Shown: in pieces, positions 23,001 through 34,582 of the stretch
Layout: each line of letters begins with the position of its first letter
How positions within the stretch are numbered: the first letter of the stretch is position 1
Source: Lepturacanthus savala
Lineage: Eukaryota; Chordata; Actinopteri; Scombriformes; Trichiuridae
NCBI GenBank assembly: GCA_030544235.1
Contig: CM060471.1
Location: forward strand, 8,272,848-8,336,847
DNA: 64,000 bases
Reading direction: 5' to 3'
Notes under the pieces: generated by a model
The model's database searches: none
What the model was told of the DNA's origin: nothing
The model's input: only the letters and a program-made list of their open reading frames with translations
Position numbers and translations under genes: made by a program

Positions 23001-24257
23001 ATGGTTCTCAGTGGATGAGTCCTGCTTTGTTGCCGTTATTACTTTGAGAACCAGGTGTTTTTTGCCATCAACCATTTTAAATCCCATCACTTTGGTTGTA
23101 CAGTTGGGGGGAAGAGAGATTTTGTTCTTGACCATTAGAACAGTCAGTCCGTTGGGGTTGGTGTGATTTGCAGCCTCATATTGAGAGTTGTCACATTCCT
23201 GTAACATGACTGGTATTGACTGCTCTGTGCTATGAGAACCTTTGCTCCAGTTTTTGTTGTCCTTTTTTGCTACAGTCCCATCAACAAAATGATGGGTCTC
23301 TTCCAAAGACAACTCTGGTTTGATTAGCCTGCCGTTTTGGTTCGGTAAACTCCCAGACAGACAATTTAGTTTTGATATCCGCTGAACCTCCTGAGATTCA
23401 CCGCTCTTCTTTAGCAAATATTTTACACTTGTAGATGAATTTGCTGGAGTGCCACTGTCTTCTATAGCCTTCCAAACATTCCTTCTCTCAGCTTCCTCCT
23501 TGTGAACAGCTGCCATGTGTTTTCTAAGGTAGTCGCTTCTTGCTGCACCATATCCACAAATCTGACAAGAGAAGGGGAATGTGCCCGTGTGAGCTTTCAT
23601 ATGCCTTTGGTGATCCTCTTCGTTTATGCTAATGTGTCTGCATTTTGAACACTTCCAGGGACTTTCGTTATGATGGTGGATGTGTTGGACGAACGTCCCG
23701 GCGTCCACAGTCGTAAAATCGCACCAGTCACAGTGAAACTGTCCATTTAGACTGTGACACATGATGTAGTGTCTGGTAAGTAAAAGCAGGGAGTATTGAA
23801 CATCATCATCGCAGAGTTCACATGTGACGAGAGTATTCCTGTGCTCGATCCGATGACGTTGAAGAGCAGGGAACTCATTTGTTACAAAACCGCAAAGATC
23901 ACAAGGGTACGTAGGCAGGACTCCTTTGTGGGTTGCTCGAAAATGTTTAAGGAGATCATTGGGGCTGTAGGTGGAATCATCTCTACACACCGAGCATCCA
24001 AAACTCAGAATCTTCCCAGAGAAAACAGCTCCCTGCTGAATTTTACAATGGGACTTACTGAGAGTTGGTCTGTCTCTCTTGGTGGAACCCCCATGTTCCT
24101 TAATAGGAGATTCTTCTGAATTATTGAAGAGTGGCCCATCCGTCACGTCCTTGAAATGTTTATATACAAAGTCTTTTACCTTTTCTTTTTCATCTCCTAT
24201 AACCGATATGCTGCAGTTTTTGGCAGAATCACGAGGTATTGTGAGATCTTCTTCCAT
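20094..24257 (-). CDS. znf518a: ZNF518-type C2H2 zinc-finger protein, single large coding exon
   Basis: Encodes 1,387 aa. Six C2H2 or C2H2-like fingers cluster near the N terminus (about residues 88-251). A long Ser/Thr/Asn-rich, probably disordered centre contains SUMO-like sites (VKSEDE, IKIEED). A basic stretch RPPSQRKRRRKTLF may be a nuclear localisation signal. A conserved block includes RRYQPVVVLNHPDADVPEV, and a last finger (about 1355-1375, CWFCG...H...H) is followed by LMEATRDWNKLF. This layout is that of the ZNF518 family of nuclear zinc-finger proteins; ZNF518B has been linked to histone methyltransferases G9a and EZH2. Length and finger number favour ZNF518A over the shorter ZNF518B, but B is not excluded. 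The start is the ATG at 24,257, because the minus strand has an acceptor (TTTCTTCTCTTGCAG) ending at 24,278. The 44 upstream residues in frame are intron. Confidence 0.85.
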   Translation of the reverse strand: MEEDLTIPRDSAKNCSISVIGDEKEKVKDFVYKHFKDVTDGPLFNNSEESPIKEHGGSTKRDRPTLSKSHCKIQQGAVFSGKILSFGCSVCRDDSTYSPNDLLKHFRATHKGVLPTYPCDLCGFVTNEFPALQRHRIEHRNTLVTCELCDDDVQYSLLLLTRHYIMCHSLNGQFHCDWCDFTTVDAGTFVQHIHHHNESPWKCSKCRHISINEEDHQRHMKAHTGTFPFSCQICGYGAARSDYLRKHMAAVHKEEAERRNVWKAIEDSGTPANSSTSVKYLLKKSGESQEVQRISKLNCLSGSLPNQNGRLIKPELSLEETHHFVDGTVAKKDNKNWSKGSHSTEQSIPVMLQECDNSQYEAANHTNPNGLTVLMVKNKISLPPNCTTKVMGFKMVDGKKHLVLKVITATKQDSSTENHSSVEIVGSSAPDSVLDKSEVSVENGECSDRCSTLQCYAVSPRSGSCIQTDQDDIMAVKVKSEDEETSICNLDSTPHRDDVGEQTNPSLNRSSTCADTLYPMTHEFDHVGDQSHPSQTAGSDRNPVDNNLISVTFNSGATGLSGYTFSNTSTVCAGNVTGLSSPSKVAQEIFLSKPVCKKTVENCGAADEISMNDTWAEKIIEHEGDSSSNTIVNDDSIIIHSTPEKPDRVRTHIKLKNSQQNGKNLLTVSGPPSESSSPILGARRESSMGPEICAQNSPNQEVFAFHNYSKETCSTSPNTTQNFDNMSEHSADAESICESSQFSLTLAESPEPITESDNRDDSIQENHRDSDLMVDDCTANIDDATIEDENPESVLQDFNIIKIEEDSIPISKKMCETKSSSVSMGSFVEEHSDEIITQQLHKERIESNACSNSSKQTKTTLRILQLPERNQPVLLRTAENRFAMPMQVKTTPGFKLITNTANPQINVSYMKPGLERSVNPTGLNLTSNNKRAAVLAPKTGANEKGTTLLSAVQPGVGTTSNHYLINSQGLKGPVFLSSTPHNNSTDKTMKTQPTCYLVQRSLPFGQATSTPSLKLASTQLPLNSRPVLAMPMNSADKPSSLQTGRQAFLLRYISPPKSGLLLNQESKTVAQCSPASENTANKVIFKIVTPTSSLLTSGAPTSSSQPLFLAARPQTQCFLVSSNKANANASNRVKKFITIQNTAQKDVKESCISPSQMAMMLQPCDADKPILAPRPIRPPSQRKRRRKTLFDELPAAVHKARRLGNKGLTEKETTVLWKPVAKEVERTLRLSPFNSLQQIKCPRRYQPVVVLNHPDADVPEVANIMKVVSRYRGAVTKVSLSQKTIQVLAELGTIGKKSPTKGASLQSEDPSPRAVHSSVRERFLLKMKLRKKSKKKYEVVEALSGCRQEPVVFDCWFCGRLFNSQEDWIGHGQRHLMEATRDWNKLF

Positions 24258-24280
24258 AGCTGCAAATCTGCAGATTTCTG
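24258..24280 (-). other. znf518a: Splice acceptor and short 5' UTR ahead of the znf518 start codon
   Basis: Minus strand: a pyrimidine tract ending in CAG (24,280-24,278), 20 bases of leader, then ATGGAAGAAG. It implies at least one non-coding exon further right, possibly the CpG-rich block at 34 kb. Confidence 0.65.
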
Positions 24281-24787
24281 CAAGAGAAGAAACATGTTTT
24301 TCGTTAATACTGGAAGAAACACTTATTACTGTCGAGCAGAAAAACAACAGTATTATGTAGGGGTACCAATCTGATGAGGCTGTTCCCATCAGGTTGAATT
24401 TATTACTTCAACTGTCCAAATAAAATGTAAAAAAAATTAAATTAAATTACTAGACCACAGGAAAAAGGATCAGGGGTAAATTTATGAAAAATAAAAAGCC
24501 TATCTTAGGCCAATTATGCATACAAACAAATCAAATAAATAAATGAGGATTATTTTGTGGCAATAAAACTTCACGGCTAAAGTAGTATAGTAAACACAAA
24601 TAAAGTTTTTAAGAGTGACGAGTTTTGTGCCGTTTTTTCCTCATAAAATTGTATTTATAATATATTTCATAAGAAGGCCATAAATATGAACAAAGGTGCA
24701 AATTAGGAAGAAGCAGGCTCAGGACAGATTGTTGCAGCTCTACTATAGAACTATAGATAGTTGATGATTGAAACAATGTCTTTTTTT

Positions 24788-25558
24788 AGTGCTGTCATTT
24801 TAATTACGCGGCAATTTAACCGGTGGTGAGCTCAGGGGTGAAAGTGAGTCGGAACTGTCCGGAACTACATTCCATTAAAAGATTCACGACCGGAACGGCG
24901 TTCCGTTAAAAAAGGAGAGGAAGCTCCCTGTCAAAATCCCATGTTAAATAAAGAAAACGATGTACTAAAGTCACATTAGTTACATTATCCGGGTGCTGGA
25001 ACAATTCCAGTGTGCTTGTTTCAGTGTAATCTACGCTGACACGGAGTGACAAATCTGAGCGCGTCTCTGGTTGCTATACAACGCAAAGCGAGCCGAGCTG
25101 AAAAATGTGTTTCTGGTTGTTATCAGCAACTGCTACATTGAGCTTAAGTGCTTATTTGAGACAGCCTTATTTTATTTCAGAATTTTATTTATTTAACGTA
25201 TTGCTGTATTTGTTTGTCATTTTTGAAGACAGCTTTATTTTATTTATTTAACTGTATTACTGTATTTGTTTTACATTTCTGAATAATGCACCTGGCCTAA
25301 CTGGTTTAATGTGCTGGACCTTTACTTGTGGATTTAATTCATGAAGCACAGTTCACCAATAAAAATTGGATTTCAGATCTTCTCTTCTTACTCTATTCAA
25401 TTGATAAGTCATGCACTACAATTTTTAACATCCTAGAATTCAAATTCTTTATCAGGAGACCTTGAGTAGATATGACATTAAAATGCGATTCATTCAATTA
25501 ATTAATTACAAAATCCTGTAATTAATTCGATTAATTTTTTTAATCGACTGACAGCACT
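24788..25558. repeat. MITE-like element with perfect 10-bp terminal inverted repeats (family D-like)
   Basis: Starts AGTGCTGTCA and ends TGACAGCACT. The interior (about 750 bp) is partly GC-rich at the left and AT-rich at the right and has no long open frame. Ends of this kind suggest a hAT-type non-autonomous element. Confidence 0.6.
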
Positions 25559-25571
25559 ACTTTTTTTGTCT

Positions 25572-25663
25572 AGACTAACAGTCCACAACCCAAAGATATT
25601 ATCAAAATAGTTGGCTATTAATGTAATAGTTGGCAACTAATCGATTGATTGTTGCTGCTCTAG
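25572..25663 (-). repeat. MITE-like repeat (family A), minus-strand fragment
   Basis: The reverse complement reads CAGCAACAATCAATCGATTA and TTTGGGTTGTGGACTGTTAG, the left and middle blocks of family A. It directly abuts the element ending at 25,558. Confidence 0.55.
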
Positions 25664-28064
25664 TTCCTTTCAGATTCAGCTTGATTTCAATGACAAATCA
25701 CACACATGTTTACATCATGTTATTTGTGTTTGTCTTAACAATCTCATGTCCCAGTAACAAGGCCAAGCAGTGCAACAACAAGCAGATGTGTTAAAACAGA
25801 GTAACTAACCACAAACAGAAGGTTAAACACTGGAATCTCTCAGACAACTGAAAAAAGAAACCACACTTCTGTAACATGAGACTCCATCAGAACTTCCTGC
25901 TCTACACTTTTATTAGCAGCCTGTTTGATATACTGACTGAATGTTGAGGTCAACTATTAATTTTTACAGTCTCAAACGGAGAAAGGTCCAACCATCGGTA
26001 TGTTCCAAGGTTTGACATTTCATAAGTGTGTTGGTTTATGTGCCTATTCAAGGTCATTATGTTCCCCTACTACTTACTGAATGCATTATAAATGTCATCT
26101 ACACAGAATCTTGAGTTCATTTCCTCTTGTTTTGTATGTCTCACATAACTAACTGTGTGTGTGTGTGTTTCATTGTTGTACCGAGAAGCCTAAACTTGGT
26201 TGGGTCATTCGGAAACACTAATCTAATGAGGAGCCTGTGAGCTCCCTTCTTTCTGCAGCTCTAGAAAAAAAACTGGTCAATTAGTGTCTCATTAATATTA
26301 ATGAAACTCCTGATTGAAAACATGGGACAGTCTTTACATACAATTCCATTATAATAAAAAAATTCAACTTTCTACAATATGGGACCTTTAATGTGTACAT
26401 CTAGCAGGGAAAATCTTGATTTATAAATTGCTAGAAGTTTCTAGGATTCCAGTAGGTAAAAGCAGGTCATCTCATTAGCAACTTGATGACATTTAAAACA
26501 ATATAAAATGAAAAGTGAAAAAAAAATCCTCCATGCAGAGATGTATGTTTTAGAATCTCAAATTCTAATTATCAACTTATTATCAACTAGCTGAACCTCG
26601 TCAAGGGCTTGATAATGAGTAAATAATTAGAATCAAGAGATTCCCTGACCCCTGCTACAAAGGAAACTGCAAAGAAAAGTCAGATGATAAATTGACTACT
26701 GACACATGACTTTCCTTCTGGAGCTGGTCCAGTGTGATGACTAGATGTTAAGACATTGAGTTTATCAAAATGTTTGACTTGCTAATAAAGACAGAAAATT
26801 TAATTGACATTTATACAACAGTCCCACTTTGTTCACTTAGTATTTAATCATTATTTATGTTACTGTAAATTTAGGAATGTAGTTATTAGAAAAGATCTAG
26901 AGGAAGAGCTGTTATCTGTGATCCACCACAGGAGACAAAATAAAGATATCTGACTGGATGTGAAAAATCTTGCTGCCATTTACCCAAAACAGAAACCTTC
27001 TAGTCTGCATACCAGTGTTTACTGGAAGAAACATGTCCCACCGCTTCATGACATTACACTGACGCCTCTCTGACCTTCAGCAATTTTCACAATTAAAACT
27101 CATACTTTAGGTTTACGACCAGATTACAACCAGCTGAGAACTACTTGTAGGAGAAGCTGTGACATGAAAGTTGTGGTTTGGTTTGTCTGTTCTGATGGAT
27201 GCTGCTACATCTGGAGCTTTACTAAGAAAAAATTACAAAGATTCAGCAACTACAGCTGGAAATATGTTAAAAATATAAATATTTATTTGCTGGTTGTTTC
27301 AATACATCCAACTTACAATATAAAACACTAAAAAGAAAAAAAGACGAGCTGAAGCTGATGGCACAGAAAGCACCTGGCTGAACACCGACGCTCCCGTCCA
27401 ACCTGGCTGAGTTTAAAAAGGAGAAACTTCCAAGAGAGAAGCCAAGTGTTCAGGATCATCTGCCAACACTGCTGTAACCAAGACCTGAGAGCAGAGCTTG
27501 AATACTGATGAAACTGGGATATTTCAGTTTTATTGTGAGGAGGAAAAAAATACAGGTGAACATGAGCAAACTGAACTAGCAGATTTTACCATGAAATGAT
27601 CCTAGTTTTCTTTAAATTAAAAATGCACCAATTGTGAAACATTTGCAGAACAGAAATGTGAACACTGGATCAAGTCGGGTTCAAAATTCTTATTTTACTC
27701 TGTTGACGTATAAAAGTGTTTGATTTTTTTTAAACAGGAGGAATGTTGGATGCTTCTGTTTATCACTAACAATCAGGAAAAACAACGATTTTTGCCTTGT
27801 GTTCGGCAATCAAGTGTTCTATAGATATAAATCAGGCTCTGATTGATATGAACAAACGATCAGAAATTATTTAAAAGTTTGAGTAGCAACTAAAAAAATA
27901 AGGTGGAGATCTGCAACATGGAGGAATCTACTGAAAACATGACAAAGTAAGTAAAATAAACATCTAAATGTTGATATTGAGTATTTTTTCCCCACGAGTG
28001 TGAAACAGAGACATGATCAGTGCATGTTTCTAGCTGCCATATCTTACATTAAAAGAAATCACCC

Positions 28065-28065
<1 letters not shown>

Positions 28066-28098
<33 letters not shown>
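28066..28098. repeat. Poly(A) tract
   Basis: 33 consecutive A. No retroposon body was recognised upstream. Confidence 0.9.
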
Positions 28099-28100
<2 letters not shown>

Positions 28101-29904
28101 GGTTTAGGTTTCTCATTGTATGGTCATTAAAATAATCTGAATAAGGAAGGTAAAAAGTGTCTTTGAATGTATAAAAAAAACAAAGGTTACACACAGTGCT
28201 GATGCATCTTCTGTCACATACTGTGACGTTCTGAAGTTTTAAAACTTCAGTGACTTGAATTTGAGTTTTCATGTAAACAAAAGGCCAAAACGCTTGGAAA
28301 TATAAGTACTCATATGCTATATGTATATTATAGCCTTTGAAGATGACAAAGTTATGTTTTGTAAAGTTTCATGGGAACATAATATTACAACATTGAGTGA
28401 AGTGGGTAACAGAATTTCCTGTAGGCTGTTTGTACTCTGTCTCTGCTGTTTGTACTCATTGTCTGAACAGAAAGGTATAAAAGTTTGTACCTTAGTAGAA
28501 AAAAAAAAGCTACTGGATCATTTGCATGGTTGATTGCTGATTACTCAGCCCCAGAACAGTATGTAAATGAATAATAATCTCAACATTGTTCATATTTTTA
28601 TGAATAGCGATTTTATTTAAAAACACATAATTAAAGAAACGGGAACATGTACATGCATGTAGGGAGGGGTGAGTATGTACAGACATATACAATATGTGTA
28701 TTAGGTGTACAAGGGGTATGAGGAGTAGTAGGTTGGGGAGTAGTGCAGTGATCATTTACAGTGATGGATCCAGAAACTTTTCTTGTCTTCTATGGGAATT
28801 GTCCAATGAGGTCTCTTTTGGATATCTTTTGGACTCTTATCACCCAATGGATGCTCTCTTCTTTGCATTCAACAGGCTGCTTTTCATCACTGTCCTCATT
28901 TCTGGACCACTGCCTGAATATGGTCTTCCCCTCTTTGGAGTTTGGATTGTGTCCACCAGAATAAGTCCTGTCTACTTCAAGCTCTTGTCATCTTCAAGGG
29001 TGCATTTGACTGGTTGTTCCCACATATTCAATGATGATGTTTTCAGTGAAGGAGCTTCTCCATCAGTGCATTAGAGATGAAGCAGCATGGATTTTGTAGT
29101 TCTTGTAGTGCTGAACAAAGTTTCATCACAGGCGTTCTCCTTGCTGCTGACAATCTGAAATAAAAAAATAAATAGTGCTACCTTTAGAAAAGTGTTTACA
29201 CTTTCCACTAAATTTACATATTTCACTAGTCACACAATATTGTCTGGCTACCCATTGTGCTGACTATCATCCTGTAAGGAATGCATGCAGAATTCCTTTT
29301 TAGGATGATCATTTTGCATTCCTGAACATTCACACCTGTTCCACAATGCAACAGGTTCTACCAGCATCCCCCACAACTAACTGCTTTGTCTATGAATTGA
29401 GCCAATATAATGGACCTATACATACAAATAGAATGAGAAACTGATCTGCTGGAAGCGATTGCTATAGCATACGTAGTAGAAAGTGATATACTATTGCAAT
29501 ATATTATTGTAATTTCGCTTCTGTGAAAAATGAAAGTAAAATAAATATACAGCCTACATAATGTATAATATGGTGTGGAATGCTTTAAGTGTAATGATCA
29601 CCAAAAATATTAAAGGAAATTTTACTTACTCAAAACGATAAATCCAGTCCAATGAAAGTGTAGTTGCTCAGCCAAAGATTTGGATGTTGTGAAAGTTCAG
29701 GACCTGCAGGCTGGACTTATACACAAATGTCCCATCCAAGACTGAAGAATAAGACTCAACGCCTCATTGCATGTTAATGTAAAAACAAAACATTTAGACA
29801 TTTTTTTAGGAAAAATAAATAAGTAATTCTGCAATGTGGGGTCTTAGACATGAAATGTCTACAGAAATGTATTTTTATGCTTATATATACACGATATGTA
29901 TATT

Positions 29905-30107
29905 AGGGCTGCAACAATTAGTCAACAGTTTCCAACTATTAAATTGATCACCAACTAGTCTTTAGTCTTCTATAATAGTAAACTGATGATCTTTGGGTTG
30001 TGAACTGTTGATCTGGTCAAAAAACACATTGTAGGCCGAATCTTCGGCTTTAGGAAACAGTGATCCATATTTTATGTCAACTTTCCAAGTCAATGGTTAC
30101 AGCTCCA
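29905..30107 (+). repeat. MITE-like repeat (family A)
   Basis: Starts AGGGCTGCAACAATTAGTC, keeps the CTTCTATAATAGTAAACTGA core and ends near GGTTACAGCTCC. An internal deletion removes the left-centre block. Confidence 0.6.
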
Positions 30108-31298
30108 ATATATAAATATATAAACAGATCCTAATGATATGAGGAGAACTGTCCCTTCACTGTCTGCTGTTTTCTACAGCCTGTGTTCAACAAGTCTGTG
30201 GAAAAATGTGCAGAAACACCAACGATCCGCTGCACTGCTTCCTGATCGACATTTATCAGACAGCTTCAGTTACTTTCCAGAGGTAGATTTCACATTAATT
30301 AATATTATTTTATTAAAACTGGTTTCAATTCTTGTTCTTTATCTTATTTAAAAAATATGTACTTAGTGTGAAAGGTGCTATACAAAGTGTATTAAACAAA
30401 GATGACGCATAAAGATTGTCTCAAACTATCTAAACCTGGCTCCATGCTGATAAATAAGTAGTAATGATGGTATGATAGTTAAAAAAAATCAATAATCTCA
30501 TAATAATTCATTATTAACATATTTATTCACCATGAGATCTTTTTAAATAATTTATCCTTACTGGTTTGTCTGTCTTGTGTTGAATTCTGGGTTGTCTTCA
30601 CTGTATTTTAACCTGTGTTTTTATTCTATTTGCAATGTGAATACACAATAAACAAATTTCCTCTGTTTTTGCAAAGGACAATAGAGGATTTCTTATCTTA
30701 AATTAGATTAAAATACATGTATTTGTTAGTGATAAAAACAAATAATACAATACAATATTATAGTTAATATAATATTAATTCCCTTGCATTCCATACTTTA
30801 AATACTTTACTTAACATTTTCATTTCTGGAATTTTCCTTATAATTATTTTGAGACAACAGTATTTCTACTTCAACTTCGTCCAGCTCTGATCATTGGAGA
30901 AGTTGTAGCTTTGTTGTTGAGTTGAATGTGAGATAGTTACCTGTATTCTTTTAGGAAACCACTCAAACATCAGAGCATGTTGTGTCTGCAGAGAGGAGCC
31001 TGTAGTGTGGCTGCAGAACCTGTCAGAGCACAGAGACACAGCAGCATCAACACATGTAACGAGACCAAGACGTCCCAACCAACGACACCTCTTCGCCTCC
31101 GTTTGGCTGCAGCAGCTTCACACACTCACTGGCAGATCATCAGTGACCCCAACATTATTGCTCTGAACCCTCTTGCTTCTCTTTTAGAGGCTCAAGTATC
31201 TACAGCTTCATATTTCAAGTATTATTCAATAATGCTTTGTATGTGTAATAACTCATATGTGCAAATATGTGTAAACTACAACTAAACCTAAAATGAAC

Positions 31299-31584
31299 TA
31301 GAGCTGTAATGATTAATTGATCAGACAATGTATTTTGATAATCAATTAATGGATTTGAATCATTTTTAAGAAGAAAATGTCCAAATTATCTTGTTCCAGC
31401 TCCTCAATTCTGATTATTTTCTGGTTTCTTTAGTCTCACAATAGTAAACCATAATGTGGGCAAAATATATTTTAGGGAAAACAGTGATCTATGTGTTCCA
31501 TTTTGTTAACCAAACAACTAATTGATTAATAATCTCAATATTTGATAGATTAATTGACTATCAAAAAATGTGTTCACTGTAGCC
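31299..31584 (+). repeat. MITE-like repeat (family A)
   Basis: Starts AGAGCTGTAATGATTAATTG, with the AAGAAGAAAATGTCCAAATT block and AATTGATTAATAATC near its right end. Confidence 0.6.
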
Positions 31585-31994
31585 ATAATGTGTTGTGTGC
31601 ATAGAAATACATACACAGGTTTGCCTAATTCTCAACTATGATGCAGAATTATATGTTTATTTATTGATACCAAGGTAAACCCAGTCATGCTTAGAACTTA
31701 AAGCAAATCTGCTTTAAAAAATAAAATCATTAGACCACAAAAGAAAAACTGTCTAACAGATATAGATCATGTCTACACTAAAAGAAGCTTTACAGTTATT
31801 ACAGATAAAACAAGAGCCAGACTCTATATGAGCAGTACGACTGTATAACATCTGGTGTGATATCATCAGTTCAGCTTGAAGACAACGTGTTAACAACCTG
31901 ACTCCTGCATTAAAATCTGAGGGTGAGGACGAGTGACAGGTTTGCAGATCCAGTCTTTGATTCGACATATTTCACAATAAAATCCACCAATTAT

Positions 31995-32035
31995 CAAATT
32001 GGTTGTCTAATCGATTAATCGTTACAGCTCTAAAC
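31995..32035 (-). repeat. MITE-like repeat (family A), terminal fragment
   Basis: The reverse complement begins AGAGCTGTAACGATTAATCG, the family A left end, and breaks off after about 40 bp. Confidence 0.5.
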
Positions 32036-32852
32036 TCTCTACAGCTCTAAACATGCTGTAAATCAGTATTTTATATTCATCAGACATAGAAAACAAATCA
32101 GGACAAACCCTTACATTTTAAGAAAAAGATTACATCTAAAATTATATATTGAACAATAGAACAAAGGGTGCATTTCATTTCCAAACTCTCTCAGGTCACA
32201 CAGGTGACATTTTCTATTCTCTTCTGGAATTGAGTGGAAGTGTCCTGTTTCATCGCCAGAGAAACATATCTCAGCTGGGATCAGGTGTGTAAAGACACTT
32301 CATCACACTCCAAGTTCACAGTTTGGATTTATATTAAAATTTCTCTGACCATTTTTAAAAATAATTACCAACAGTGTTTAAATTTGATTAACTTGGAAGA
32401 AAATTTCTGTATGCATGAAGATCTTCTTTGCTGCATCATTTGTCAAGCTCCCTTGTCCAAAATATAATTATTTGAGAAATCAGAATAGAAAATGTGTTTG
32501 GTGAGTGTGTTATCAGCTGTGATTATTAGTCTATTACACAGCACCTCACATCATGGCTCCATGACACCACCACACTCAGAGGTCAGCAGCCATTTTATAC
32601 ACAGAAAACAGCACATAGCATCACATTATTATACAAAACAATGTAAGGTTCTGTTCATTTAGTGCAGCAGAACTTTGACTCGGTTTGTCCTGAACAGAAT
32701 AGAAGCTTAATGAGAATCACCTGAGTTTACCTACTAGTTCAAGTCAATATGGTGGTTGTGAAAAGGGTCTGTTACATCTGGTTGACACCAGGCACAAGTC
32801 GCTGTAAACTTAACTGACTGATGACATGAATCAGTCATTAAGTAGCTGTAGA

Positions 32853-33405
32853 ATAGACTGTATACTAGTAAACAGTATCATATACTGTAGTAGTACATAG
32901 TAGGCAATACTGTAGAGGTAGCTAATATTTACTGTAGTAGTATGTAGTAGGGAGTATACAGTGTAGAGGTAGGTAGTATTTACTGTAGTAGTATATACTG
33001 CAGTAGTATGAGGTATACAGCATTATATGCTGTAGTATTATTTAGCATCCACTGTAGTAAGTAGTATATACTGCAGCAGTATGTAGTATTTACTGCAGTA
33101 ATATGTAGTTGGTAGTATTTTCAGTAGTAGTATGTAGTATATACTGCAGTAGTATGAGGTATAAAGCATTAAATACTGTAATATTATTAAGCATGTACTG
33201 TAGTAGTATGTAGTAGGTGATATATACTATAGTAGTAAGCAGTATATACTGTAGTAGCCTGTAGTTAGTGGTGCATATACTGTCGTACTAAGTAGTTGGC
33301 AGTATTGAGTATATACTGTAGTATACAGCACACAGTAATACTGTAGTAAGCTGTAGTATACAGTACATGGTAATACCATCGTGATATGTATGCAGTAATA
33401 CTGCA
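32853..33405. repeat. Degenerate GTAGTAT-type minisatellite
   Basis: About 550 bp dominated by variants of ACTGTAGTAGTATGTAGTA. The units are irregular in length and spelling, so the tract is old or fast-decaying. It lies just left of the CpG-rich block. Confidence 0.75.
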
Positions 33406-33849
33406 ATATAGATTTCTGTGGTTTGACAGCACATGTCTCAGTCAGCTGTGATGTAAGGGAGCCATGTTGGGGGGAAAAATGGCTGCCATTGACTTTGATG
33501 TAGTTTTGTCCAGTCTAAAGAAACCTACATTTTTGATAACAAGCTCTTTAAAAACAATTCAAGTGACAAAAATCATCCATAGCTACATTAAATAACGGGA
33601 TATAAATATAATAATCCACGTCCAGCTACACAAGGGAAACCCCTCATTAAGTGTCAGTACTTATACATAAAGTGTAGATTAGATGAAGGGTGAAGTGGAG
33701 GAGCAGTGGCTGGAGGCTTCAGGAACACCTGGCTGCACACAGGTAGACTAACAGGCCCACAGCAGGAGATGGGACACATATTATGAAGGTGGGGAGATGA
33801 GGGGAAAAGTTATTATCTCAGTAACTTCACGCAGAGACAGCTACCAGCC

Positions 33850-34370
33850 AGTGGACGTCCGAGTCTGTAGAACAAAGCGGTATTTCCCTGCGTGTTCACT
33901 TTTCACAGAGACTTTGCGGCTCAGTCGCTTAAGTTTATAAACCGCGAGGGAAAGGCTGCAGCAGAGAAGGCAGCGCAGACTAACAAAGACCCCGCAACCT
34001 TCTCCCGCACATCCTCCTGCTCGGTGGCCGCTTCTGGGTCCTCACGTGCTGCACGAACCAGCCGCTTCTCGACGCCGCTCGCGGAGTTTAAGCAGTTATT
34101 TTACACCAAAATAAAAGCCCCCACCCACGCGAACAACAGTCAAAGTTAGGGAACATCTTTTGTTTCTTACTATGAAGTCGATGGAAGTTCCGGCTGCGTC
34201 CCGTCAAGGTCCGACATGTTTAAAACTGCAGGCTGGGCTCGCGGAGGCAGGAAAGGAGCTCAGGGCAGAAACATTCGTCTTCCCTCTCGCCTCTCTGTGG
34301 AACCACCGCGACGACGGCGGCCATGACAGTCCATCATCCGGGTCCTGCTTCTGTTGACGCTCCTGTAGGA
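33850..34370 (-). promoter_or_regulatory. CpG-rich block, candidate promoter/first exon of znf518
   Basis: Roughly 500 bp with many CG dinucleotides (for example GCGACGACGGCGG near 34,310, CTCGACGCCGCTCGCGG near 34,070), unlike the AT-rich surroundings. On the minus strand ATA/GTAAGAA at 34,171-34,165 is a possible donor that could join to the znf518 acceptor at 24,278. A plus-strand transcript is equally possible in principle, but no plus-strand gene follows within 30 kb. Confidence 0.5.
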
Positions 34371-34539
34371 GCGGATGAATATGTGTTACAGCTTAAATAT
34401 CAAACTAGTGCCCCCTTTTATCGCGATAAACACAGTTAAAATAACTTTTACTTGAGTGGAGATATGTTCTGTTTAACAGAACGTTCACAAAGAGGCTGCC
34501 GGTGTTTTCGCAGCATGAGCTACGTCATTGTTGAGCCTC

Positions 34540-34582
34540 TGTGTGTGTGTGTGTGTCTGTGTGTGTATGTGTGTGTGTGTTT
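34540..34582. repeat. (GT)n imperfect microsatellite
   Basis: GT units interrupted by CT and AT variants. Confidence 0.85.

Larger units (their letters stand above)
24281..33849. other. Probable 5' intron of znf518 and flank; no coding exon seen
   Basis: Contains repeat families A and D and a poly(A) run. Open frames such as the one at 28,694-29,074 have no recognisable domain. If the CpG-rich block at 33.85-34.37 kb is the promoter, this is a ~9.5 kb intron in the 5' UTR. Confidence 0.4.

Noticed and set aside
24258..24389. In-frame N-terminal extension of the zinc-finger ORF that looks like a signal peptide or membrane segment
   Set aside because: A strong splice acceptor ends at 24,278, just before the ATG at 24,257. 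A secretory signal makes no sense on a nuclear zinc-finger protein, so the extension is intron.
28694..29074. 126-codon plus-strand open frame
   Set aside because: No recognisable family on either strand and no splice or promoter context. It may be part of an unrecognised repeat.
33892..34357. Plus-strand open frames of 85 and 65 codons in GC-rich DNA
   Set aside because: CpG-rich DNA has few stops by chance. No domain, splice context or downstream exons support a gene.
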